From an uncultured Lachnospiraceae bacterium (GTDB taxonomy: Bacteria > Bacillota > Clostridia > Lachnospirales > Lachnospiraceae), in the NCBI GenBank assembly GCA_910584915.1, contig CAJUDM010000014.1:54101-118100 (forward strand): 64,000 bases of DNA, in the 5' to 3' direction. Made by a program: the position numbers and the translations under genes. Of this stretch, positions 18,078 to 25,305 are shown piece by piece (position 1 is the stretch's first letter; each line of letters opens with the position of its first letter). A model generated the notes under the pieces. That model was not told the DNA's origin and ran no database searches. It was given only the letters and a program-made list of their open reading frames with translations.

Positions 18078-19391
18078 TTATTTCCCTTGCATCTCCACGC
18101 CCCTTTTCAGGGCATTTCGCGCTGTATTCTCTTTCTCCGGCATCTGCGCGCCGCACTTTTTGCAGAGAAACAGATCCTTCGTCTTTTCGCCCATCTCCCC
18201 GCACCGGCTGCACTGCCTGCTGATATCCTTTCCGAACACCTCGACCAGCTCGATCGACCGCTCCCTGCACTTTAGCGCCAGCCGCTTCCGCACATAGCCC
18301 CTTTGCCACATGCCGATGGAATAATTGATCGTCCTGTTGATCCCTGCCCCCGAGTTCTGCGGCAGTTTCGGTATATAGAGCGCTTCCGGTTTTTCTGTCT
18401 CCAAAAGCCTGTTGATCTCCGCATTGACATAAGTGTGGAGGGCGGCCTCCAGCCTCATTTTGCCGGCGTTGTACTTTTTCCGCCCCGGATTGCTGTTTTT
18501 GTTCTTCCGGTACCTGGCATTGCCCTCTTTGATATGATCCGCCAGCGCAAACTGATACTCGCCGTACTTCTCGCCGTAAACATGTCCCTGATCTGTCACA
18601 AACATCGTAAACAGCCCCGGCGCCAGCCCTATCCGATTTCCATACCCTTCCCTGCTCTTTACCTGGACCTCTATCGGCACATGGATGACGATATTTCCCT
18701 CCTCAGGAAAGAGCCTGACATACAACTGTTTCTTATAGCTGTTTCCGTCTGTCAGCGGGACAAATATCCTCTTTCGCTTTTCCTTTACTGAAATGTAGAT
18801 TCCATGATCCCCATACCGGTATGCGCGCTCCGAGACAGAAAATCCACAGGCCGCATCCGTGTGAAGATTATTTTTCAGATACCGCCTGACCAGCCTGCAC
18901 AGATATCTGTCAAGCTGCTCTGTATCCGCATCTCCACAAGCCTCCCTATAGGGCTTCTCCCAGTTCTCCGAAAGCTCCTGTTTCTTTCCAAGCAGAATGT
19001 TCTCGAAGCATTCGCTCTGCTTCATGACAAACCTGAGATAGTGCCTGTCCTCCGACGTCAGGTTCGGATTCTCCCTGATACACTTTGACGCCCTGTTTTT
19101 CACCTGCGCCCACTGATTCTTGATATCGCCCAGCGCGTCAAAAACAGCCAGATAAAAATACACCGAAGGCAATCCCAGCTGCGCCCTCAGACCGCTCTTT
19201 GTCATCTCGTTCTGGATCGTATAACCCGGATAGAGCTTGGGCAGGCTCCTGATCCCGCCATACCGCTGATACACGTAATTTTTCACCTTGCTGTAATCCC
19301 GCGCTATCTCCAGCAATTTTTCCATATCTTCTTTCGGGATCGCATTTTTATTATATTGGCGGATCGTCTTGCAGATCGTATCAGACGGCAT
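18078..19391 (-). CDS. TnpB-like RNA-guided protein, apparently nuclease-dead (TldR-like candidate)
   Basis: 437 residues, uninterrupted, ATG 19391 with AGGA upstream. The C-terminal half aligns by eye to the RuvC and zinc-finger parts of IS200/IS605-type TnpB. In RuvC-I, where TnpB has GIDLGL, this protein has GNRIGL (Arg253 at the catalytic Asp). In RuvC-II the Glu of the LED motif is replaced (YIPKLP, Pro341). In RuvC-III the DRDxNAARN pattern is EKENTARN (Lys420 at the Asp). The zinc finger is intact: CSRCG at 394-398 and CKKCG at 410-414. Loss of all three acids in an open frame suggests a domesticated DNA-binding role as in TldR proteins. No TnpA transposase is present. Neighbours are the hairpin array and the glycan cluster. 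Confidence 0.85.
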   Translation of the reverse strand: MPSDTICKTIRQYNKNAIPKEDMEKLLEIARDYSKVKNYVYQRYGGIRSLPKLYPGYTIQNEMTKSGLRAQLGLPSVYFYLAVFDALGDIKNQWAQVKNRASKCIRENPNLTSEDRHYLRFVMKQSECFENILLGKKQELSENWEKPYREACGDADTEQLDRYLCRLVRRYLKNNLHTDAACGFSVSERAYRYGDHGIYISVKEKRKRIFVPLTDGNSYKKQLYVRLFPEEGNIVIHVPIEVQVKSREGYGNRIGLAPGLFTMFVTDQGHVYGEKYGEYQFALADHIKEGNARYRKNKNSNPGRKKYNAGKMRLEAALHTYVNAEINRLLETEKPEALYIPKLPQNSGAGINRTINYSIGMWQRGYVRKRLALKCRERSIELVEVFGKDISRQCSRCGEMGEKTKDLFLCKKCGAQMPEKENTARNALKRGVEMQGK

Positions 19392-19416
19392 ATCGCTGTG
19401 TCCTGTCGGGGTATGC

Positions 19417-19445
19417 CTTTCGCAGAATCCGGCATTCTGCGAAAG
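19417..19445. repeat. 29-bp palindrome in the leader of the TnpB-like gene
   Basis: The core CGCAGAATCCGGCATTCTGC, extended by CTTT and GAAAG on the sides, forms a near-perfect palindrome. The whole 29-bp sequence is the exact reverse complement of a second copy at 23296-23324. Because the arms are self-complementary, the two copies can also be read as direct repeats (both preceded by TATGC) whose five central bases are inverted. It lies between the promoter at 19484-19512 and the start codon at 19391 and is not followed by a T-run on the minus strand. It could be an operator, a recombinase site or a leader hairpin. Confidence 0.8.
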
Positions 19446-19483
19446 TTACCGGTCTCTTGCTTACAATTTTTATATCGGCATTA

Positions 19484-19512
19484 ATCATACTATAGATAAG
19501 CTGTTTTGTCAA
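19484..19512 (-). promoter_or_regulatory. Near-consensus sigma-A promoter for the TnpB-like gene
   Basis: On the minus strand TTGACA (19512-19507) is followed after 17 nt by TATGAT (19489-19484). Transcription would begin near 19477, giving a leader of about 85 nt that contains the 29-bp palindrome. This is one of the best promoter matches seen in the window, so the TnpB-like gene is likely expressed. Readthrough could also serve the glycan cluster. Confidence 0.75.
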
Positions 19513-19946
19513 TTTAGGGGAAAAATTTGGTTTTTGACTTTTTTATGTTCGGAGAAAAAGTCGGCTCTTTGATTTGGCTGAATCTCATGCCTGGTTTCGA
19601 CGGTTCTGATTTCAGTTAGAATTTGCACTTTCGGATCAATTAAGATTTATACTCTCAAAAAGATGCACAATACAGAATACGGGGCTCAGTTTAAAATTCG
19701 GATATCATTTTAACCATATGTTGTATTTTTAAAATTTATTTTAGGAAATTATGCTTTTCATTTTCTACATCTCACTTTATATTTTACACTTGTTCTCCGC
19801 CAAGTCTTGTGTTAAAAAGAGTTAAAGCAAATCAAAATATTCTATTTTCTTAAAACATATGTATACCTGAACATTTTTTCACTGTAAATACATCATTTCC
19901 CCAAATCGTGAATTTTGTTCAAACACATCACAAAGGAGCATATCTT
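19513..19946. other. AT-rich intergenic region with repeated leader
   Basis: About 430 nt without a supported gene between the divergent TnpB-like and Rpn genes. The last 95 nt (from TTAAAACATAT near 19851) resemble the leader of the second Rpn gene (from about 20954) at a visibly lower identity than the coding parts. Nothing else recognisable is seen. Confidence 0.5.
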
Positions 19947-21878
19947 ATGAACGATCTGAAAAATTCCGACAGTGTATCCGGGCTGGCGTCCTTTACCGGC
20001 GCGATCGACTATCCTCTCATGAATGACTACATGTTTCGAAGCGTCATGCAGAGCAACGAAAACGTATTAAAAGGACTTCTGTGCTCTTTGCTACGCCTAA
20101 ACCCTGATGATATCCAGTCCGTCCAGGTGCTCAATCCCATTGAACTGGGGAAGAAGATCAGTGCTAAAGATTTTCTCCTCGATATCAAAATTCTGATGAA
20201 CAACAACACCGCCATAAATCTGGAGATGCAGGTAAATAACAAATATGACTGGCCGGAGCGGTCGTTGGTCTATCTGTCCCGGCTTTTCGACAATCTGAAC
20301 ACCGGAGAGTTTTACAAGACCGTAAAACCGGCTTTCCAGATCGGTATCCTTAATTTTACACTGTTTCCCGAACATCCTGAGTTTTTCTCCACCTATAAGA
20401 TGCTGAATATAAAAAACTATCATAAATATAGTGACAAGTTTACTATCCATGTGTTAGACTTAACTCAGGTCCACCTGGCGGACAGTGACGATAAAGATTA
20501 CGATCTAGATAAGTGGGCGCGATTATTCAGCGCATTGACATGGGAGGATTTTAAGATGATCTCAATGGGAAATGAAAGTATGCAGGCGGCAGGGGAAACG
20601 CTCTTTACACTCAACGGAGATGACCGCATCCGCGACCAATGCGAGGCGAGGGAGGATTATCGCAGGACTTGGGGCGGCATGGAGCAGCGCCTGGCTGAGA
20701 AAGAGATGAAGATAGAGGAATTGACATCTTCAAATATCGAATTGGCATCATCAAATGTTGAACTATCATCGTTAAACACCGAATTGGCATCATCAAATAA
20801 TAAATTGAAATCATCCAATGCCGAATTAGAGTCGTTAAACAAGGAAAAAGATTCTATTATTGCTTCATTGAAGGCTCAGCTTATCGAATTACAAGATAAA
20901 ATATAACATTTACTCAGAAAGCAAAAATGTTTTATAAAATGTTGTTATTCTCTTAAAACATATATATATATCTGAATGTTTTTCGCATCACAAACACATC
21001 ATTTTCTAAAAGAGCGGATTCTGTTCAAACACATCACAAAGGAGCATATCTTATGAACGATCTGAAAAATTCCGACAGTGTATCCGGGCTGGCGTCCTTT
21101 ACCGGCGCGATCGACTATCCTCTCATGAATGACTACATGTTTCGAAGCGTCATGCAGAGCAACGAAAACGTATTAAAAGGACTTCTGTGCTCTTTGCTAC
21201 GCCTAAACCCTGATGATATCCAGTCCGTCCAGGTGCTCAATCCCATTGAACTGGGGAAGAAGATCAGTGCTAAAGATTTTCTCCTCGATATCAAAATTCT
21301 GATGAACAACAACACCGCCATAAATCTGGAGATGCAGGTAAATAACAAATATGACTGGCCGGAGCGGTCGTTGGTCTATCTGTCCCGGCTTTTCGACAAT
21401 CTGAACACCGGAGAGTTTTACAAGACCGTAAAACCGGCTTTCCAGATCGGTATCCTTAATTTTACACTGTTTCCCGAACATCCTGAGTTTTTCTCCACCT
21501 ATAAGATGCTGAATATAAAAAACTATCATAAATATAGTGACAAGTTTACTATCCATGTGTTAGACTTAACTCAGGTCCACCTGGCGGACAGTGACGATAA
21601 AGATTACGATCTAGATAAGTGGGCGCGATTATTCAGCGCATTGACATGGGAGGATTTTAAGATGATCTCAATGGGAAATGAAAGTATGCAGGCGGCAGGG
21701 GAAACGCTCTTTACACTCAACGGAGATGACCGCATCCGCGACCAATGCGAGGCGAGGGAGGATTATCGCAGGACTTGGGGCGGCATGGAGCAGCGCCTGG
21801 CTGAGAAAGAGATGAAGATAGAGGAATTGACATCTTCAAATATCGAATTGGCATCATCAAATGTTGAACTATCATCGT
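19916..21878 (+). repeat. Direct repeat of about 857 bp (19916-20772 and 21022-21878)
   Basis: The two Rpn genes share a stretch, offset by 1106 bp, that appears identical in every line compared, starting at TGTTCAAACACATC just before the ribosome binding site and ending in the coiled-coil repeat region. The upstream leaders are only similar, and the 3' ends diverge by repeat number and sequence. Such a sharp identity plateau suggests recent gene conversion or a recent partial duplication. Confidence 0.9.
19947..20906 (+). CDS. Rpn-family PD-(D/E)XK nuclease/putative transposase, copy 1
   Basis: 319 residues from ATG 19947, which has AAAGGAG 8 nt upstream; the frame extends to 19908 but without a site. 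Residues 20-120 contain the PD-(D/E)XK core of the PDDEXK_2/Rpn type: YPLMNDYMFRSVM, then FLLDIKIL and INLEMQV, giving the D-x-E-x-Q catalytic pattern. The C-terminus (from about residue 250) is a coiled coil made of 7-residue repeats of the form ELASSNV, encoded by 21-nt repeats. Rpn proteins promote RecA-independent recombination in E. coli; the role here is unknown. Copy 2 follows 146 bp downstream. Confidence 0.85.
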   Translation: MNDLKNSDSVSGLASFTGAIDYPLMNDYMFRSVMQSNENVLKGLLCSLLRLNPDDIQSVQVLNPIELGKKISAKDFLLDIKILMNNNTAINLEMQVNNKYDWPERSLVYLSRLFDNLNTGEFYKTVKPAFQIGILNFTLFPEHPEFFSTYKMLNIKNYHKYSDKFTIHVLDLTQVHLADSDDKDYDLDKWARLFSALTWEDFKMISMGNESMQAAGETLFTLNGDDRIRDQCEAREDYRRTWGGMEQRLAEKEMKIEELTSSNIELASSNVELSSLNTELASSNNKLKSSNAELESLNKEKDSIIASLKAQLIELQDKI

Positions 21879-21970
21879 CAAACATGGAATTAAAGTCGCT
21901 GAATAAGAAGAAAGACTCTATTATTGCTTCGCTAGAGGCTCAGATTGCCGAATTGCAAAAACAGGTTTGA
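21053..21970 (+). CDS. Rpn-family PD-(D/E)XK nuclease/putative transposase, copy 2
   Basis: 305 residues, ATG 21053 with the same AAAGGAG site as copy 1. The protein is identical to copy 1 up to the coiled coil (through VELSS). It then has two fewer 7-residue repeats, which accounts exactly for the 14-residue length difference, and ends in a variant tail (IASLEAQIAELQKQV). The catalytic residues of the PD-(D/E)XK core are unchanged. It is followed by an intrinsic terminator at 22078 and then the tyrosine recombinase gene on the same strand. Confidence 0.85.
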   Translation: MNDLKNSDSVSGLASFTGAIDYPLMNDYMFRSVMQSNENVLKGLLCSLLRLNPDDIQSVQVLNPIELGKKISAKDFLLDIKILMNNNTAINLEMQVNNKYDWPERSLVYLSRLFDNLNTGEFYKTVKPAFQIGILNFTLFPEHPEFFSTYKMLNIKNYHKYSDKFTIHVLDLTQVHLADSDDKDYDLDKWARLFSALTWEDFKMISMGNESMQAAGETLFTLNGDDRIRDQCEAREDYRRTWGGMEQRLAEKEMKIEELTSSNIELASSNVELSSSNMELKSLNKKKDSIIASLEAQIAELQKQV

Positions 21971-22077
21971 AAATTTACAGGACTGTTTTAAGTTTCTCGG
22001 AAACTCAAAAACCGTATTTATTTTGCCTGAGAGGCAGCTGCCTCAATAATATAAGCTGTCACTGCCAAAAGCAGGCT

Positions 22078-22110
22078 GCCGTCACTACTTCCGATAGTGG
22101 CGGCATTTTT
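22078..22110 (+). terminator. Intrinsic terminator after Rpn copy 2
   Basis: GCCGTCACTA pairs with TAGTGGCGGC (one G-T pair) across a 7-nt loop and is followed by ATTTTTC. It lies about 110 nt after the Rpn copy 2 stop and separates it from the recombinase gene. Confidence 0.8.
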
Positions 22111-22221
22111 CTTCCCCCGAAAATCTTATGTGAAATGGTATCCATGTTTGTTACAATTCAAACAGCGGTAAATTGCAATGTGCCGTATATCATCACACAA
22201 ACAGCCGGAAGGGAGAAAAAT

Positions 22222-23277
22222 ATGTCTGGGAATGACGTCTATGAAAAGCACAAAGGAAGCAGATGCAGAAAAGAATCGTGCGGTAAAATCGAAACTGCTC
22301 CAACATTTCAATGTATGGAAGAAAAAAGCGGCAATATATCGGATAAATCCCCTGAGTTTTGCCGGATCATGGAGGAATGGCTTCGGCAGATAGCCCGCAC
22401 CAGAAAGTATTCCACCTTTATAAAATATGAAAAACTCTATAACTGCCATATTAAAGATATGTTTCCCGATGATTCCATCATTCAGATGAAAGGCAGCTAT
22501 ATTAAAGAAAAACTCTCGTTATTAAATTTGTCTGACTCTACAAGGCACAGTATTCTGGCTCTGATTAATCAGACATTACGATATGCCGAAGAGCATTATG
22601 GCTGTCCGATCGTTACTGTTAAAAACAGATATACGGCGACAAAAAAGAAGCCTGTCATTATACTCAACCGGACTGAACAGGCAAGGCTGATAAAATTTCT
22701 TCACAGTGATACAAATATCTCCAAAGCAGGCATTGTCCTGTGTCTCTCAACTGGATTACGGCTCGGTGAGATATGTGCTCTGAAATGGTCAGATATCGAT
22801 ATGGAACAGATGCTGCTCCGTGTGAATCGAACCGTCCAGCGGATAGAAATGAAAACCGGGCGTACAAAAACAGCACTTTTAGAGACGGAGCCTAAAAGTG
22901 CTTTTTCTTTGCGGGAAATTCCGATCCCACAAAATTTGATCGACCTGCTTGCTCCTTTTAAAAGGGAAGGAACAGAATATGTTTTATGCGCAGGCAAACC
23001 TATGGAGCCGCGTACCTATCAGAACCATTTCAAGGCGTACCTGAGAGAAATCGGAGGATCAGACTATAATTTTCATACTTTGCGGCACACATTTGCCACA
23101 AACTGCATCGACAGTGGCATGGATATCAAAAGCCTTAGTGAGATCCTCGGCCATTCCGATGTACAGATCACCCTAAACCGGTATGTCCACCCGACAATGG
23201 ATACAAAACGAAAACATATGAACGCGCTTTCTGCCAGCTACAGCCGTTTTTGTGAGCCGGAGGCCGGTAAAATATAA
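22222..23277 (+). CDS. Tyrosine recombinase/integrase
   Basis: 351 residues from ATG 22222, chosen for GGGAG 6 nt upstream; the frame is open back to 21967, but that part reads through the terminator and is not protein-like. Residues 45-140 form the N-terminal SAM-like DNA-binding domain. The catalytic domain has Arg180 (TGLRLGE), His285 and Arg288 (HTLRHTF), His311 (GHSDVQ) and the nucleophile Tyr321 (LNRYVHP), so the active site is complete. It ends just before a palindrome whose inverse copy lies at 19417. It could move or invert the segment between these sites. Confidence 0.9.
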   Translation: MSGNDVYEKHKGSRCRKESCGKIETAPTFQCMEEKSGNISDKSPEFCRIMEEWLRQIARTRKYSTFIKYEKLYNCHIKDMFPDDSIIQMKGSYIKEKLSLLNLSDSTRHSILALINQTLRYAEEHYGCPIVTVKNRYTATKKKPVIILNRTEQARLIKFLHSDTNISKAGIVLCLSTGLRLGEICALKWSDIDMEQMLLRVNRTVQRIEMKTGRTKTALLETEPKSAFSLREIPIPQNLIDLLAPFKREGTEYVLCAGKPMEPRTYQNHFKAYLREIGGSDYNFHTLRHTFATNCIDSGMDIKSLSEILGHSDVQITLNRYVHPTMDTKRKHMNALSASYSRFCEPEAGKI

Positions 23278-23295
23278 TAGGACAGATTTTTATGC

Positions 23296-23330
23296 CTTTC
23301 GCAGAATGCCGGATTCTGCGAAAGTTTTTC
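23296..23330 (+). terminator. Palindrome 2, probable terminator of the recombinase gene
   Basis: CGCAGAATGCCGGATTCTGC, flanked by CTTT and GAAAG, is followed by TTTTTC, 19 nt after the recombinase stop codon, so it can act as an intrinsic terminator. The 29-bp palindrome (23296-23324) is the exact reverse complement of the one at 19417-19445, which suggests a second role as a mobile or recombination element. Confidence 0.75.
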
Positions 23331-23406
23331 CATATATTATCCAAACCGCATCATATCTTCCACCAATATAATGCTGCTTCCATGCCGCTTCTTATCCTTC
23401 TGCTTC

Positions 23407-24210
23407 CTAAACTGACGCATCCACTGTAGCCCCCTCCGCCGCCGGTGCGCTTCCCGCCGCCAGCGAGACATTGACCGGCGCGTTTGTCACCGCCTGGCTG
23501 AGTTCCAGTGTGACAGCATTTACTGTCTCCTGCTGCTCCTGCAGCATGCGCTGGAACATGGCTTTCAAATATTTCATGTCGGCTTCCACGATCTTTCGCA
23601 TTTCATCACAGCGGTGCTTCTTCCTCATCTGCTTCAATTCTTCCTCATTCATCTTCCCGCCGCCACCGATACATTCATCTGTCAGTTCATCCAGACTGTT
23701 TTCCGCCGCCAGTTTCTGCAGTTCCTGTTCCATCCGGCGGATCATCTCCCGAAGTTCCTCTTCGCCCATTTCACCGCTCTCAGATGAGACCTCCTCCGTT
23801 TCGGGCGAATTTTCTTCCTCTCGTTCCTCCGTCATTTTTTCTACCTCGGAAGTGCGTTCAGCCAGTTCCTCCGCCTTTAAATTCTTAACCTTTTTCTTGG
23901 CGATCCGTACCATCTTTTCCGCATGGACAATGGCAATCTCCAGATCCCTGTCATTATATTCTCCGCATCCATATCTCCTGCGAAGCATCGCCGCCACTGT
24001 GCGTGCATGCGCCACCACCTGTCTGGCGCTGACGGAAGTCTTCGCACGGATGATCCTCCCCGAAACCTCCCTGTAATTATAGTTGAGTTTTTTATATTTC
24101 TTTTTTCTGGTTGTCTTTCTCTGTACACCGCCCGCGCTGTTTGTTCTCTTACTTCCATAAGGATCAGCAGTCCGCACGACAACACCGTTCGCGCCTATCA
24201 TCATTCCCAT
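23407..24210 (-). CDS. Hypothetical coiled-coil protein
   Basis: 267 residues, ATG 24210 with GGAGG about 10 nt upstream. I do not recognise the family. The first 60 residues are basic (QRKTTRKKKYKKLNYNYREV), followed by a helical segment with SARQVVAHARTVAAMLRRR. Residues 115-225 are highly charged and mostly Glu, Lys and Arg, predicted as coiled coil. The tail is rich in Ala and Val. There is no signal peptide or membrane segment. It lies alone between the mobile region and tatD on the minus strand. The frame is intact and has the composition of the core genes, so it is likely real. Confidence 0.7.
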   Translation of the reverse strand: MGMMIGANGVVVRTADPYGSKRTNSAGGVQRKTTRKKKYKKLNYNYREVSGRIIRAKTSVSARQVVAHARTVAAMLRRRYGCGEYNDRDLEIAIVHAEKMVRIAKKKVKNLKAEELAERTSEVEKMTEEREEENSPETEEVSSESGEMGEEELREMIRRMEQELQKLAAENSLDELTDECIGGGGKMNEEELKQMRKKHRCDEMRKIVEADMKYLKAMFQRMLQEQQETVNAVTLELSQAVTNAPVNVSLAAGSAPAAEGATVDASV

Positions 24211-24496
24211 ATATTAACCTATCCTCCGTGACCTACCAGTCTGAAATCCGTTTCAGTGAGTAAGCGGCATTACCTTATCAAAAATAATGCTCTATCTGTA
24301 TATCGGTCCGAACAGGAAAATAGTTAACATATGTTATCCATATTCCTTTCTGTTTTATTCTGCTATCCTCTTAATCTGCATTTCTTCAAAAATTATTGCA
24401 TCAATCCATTCCCGCAAACAATGAGCCAAGTGCTGTATTCAATGCCAAACATGCTTAACCGGTTTCGTTTCATGACGATCCACAGATACCTGACTG

Positions 24497-25273
24497 TCAT
24501 ATGTGAAATATCCGCTCAGTATTTTTTCTGGCATTTTCCGCCAGTTCATCCTCCGATACCTTCATATATTTCGCAAGTTCTCTGACAACATATTTGATAT
24601 TTTGCGGTACATTCGTTCTGTCAAGCCCAGGCGCATTCCTGGGCGTCAGATAAGGCGCATCCGTCTCCACCAGTATTCTGTCCAGAGGGATTGCAGACAC
24701 GGCTTCACGCAGCTCTTTTGCCCGTCTGTCATCACAGATCCATCCTGTTATGCCGATCGAGAATCCCATCGACAGATATCTCTCCAGTACCGTCCTGTCG
24801 CCCGTAAAACAATGGACCACCGACTTTTTACAAATCTCCGGATGTTTCTTAAACCTTTTCACAAAATCATCCGCTGCACTGCGCTCATGCAGAAATAACG
24901 GCATATCCAGTTTTTCAGCGAGGACAATTTGCTTTTCCAGACACCTTATCTGGTTTTCCTTTGTCGAAAACATTCTGTCATAATCCAGTCCGCACTCTCC
25001 CACCGCAACCATCTTTCTGTTTTTCGATAGGATCCCCTCGATCAGCTCAAAGTCTTCCTGCTTTGCGCGGTCTGCATTGTGAGGATGTATCCCCGCCGTT
25101 CCGAATACATTGTGCGTCTTCACAAAATCACAGATCTTTCTGTTCTCCTTCATATCTGTTCCTGTCAAAATGCAGGAAACACCGTCTCTGCCTGCCTCCT
25201 CAACAATTTTTTCCGGGCTGGGGAACTGCCTGCAAAAAAGATTCAAACCAATATCGTAATATTTTATTTCCAT
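24497..25273 (-). CDS. tatD: TatD family metal-dependent hydrolase (DNase)
   Basis: 258 residues from ATG 25273 (MEIKYYDIGLNLF), with AAAGGA 7 nt upstream. The TIM-barrel metallohydrolase motifs are recognisable: AGIHPH, AVGECGLDYDR, LPLFLH-like (MPLFLHERSA), VVHCFTG and VETDAPYLTP. The usual first-strand DxH motif is altered: DIGLNL stands where TatD normally has DTHCHL, so one pair of metal ligands may be missing. TatD proteins are 3'-5' exonucleases or related hydrolases. It begins 32 nt after recD2 ends and is probably co-transcribed with it. Confidence 0.83.
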   Translation of the reverse strand: MEIKYYDIGLNLFCRQFPSPEKIVEEAGRDGVSCILTGTDMKENRKICDFVKTHNVFGTAGIHPHNADRAKQEDFELIEGILSKNRKMVAVGECGLDYDRMFSTKENQIRCLEKQIVLAEKLDMPLFLHERSAADDFVKRFKKHPEICKKSVVHCFTGDRTVLERYLSMGFSIGITGWICDDRRAKELREAVSAIPLDRILVETDAPYLTPRNAPGLDRTNVPQNIKYVVRELAKYMKVSEDELAENARKNTERIFHI

Positions 25274-25305
25274 ATAAATTTCCTTTCGTTTTCCGGTTTC
25301 TTCTC

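Noticed and set aside
21967..22221. N-terminal extension of the tyrosine recombinase
   Set aside because: The frame is open, but it runs through an intrinsic terminator, is Cys-rich and not protein-like, and a strong ribosome binding site precedes ATG 22222.
24211..24496. Transposase remnant between the coiled-coil gene and tatD
   Set aside because: A short minus-strand stretch looks vaguely protein-like, but no frame is long enough and no family can be named.
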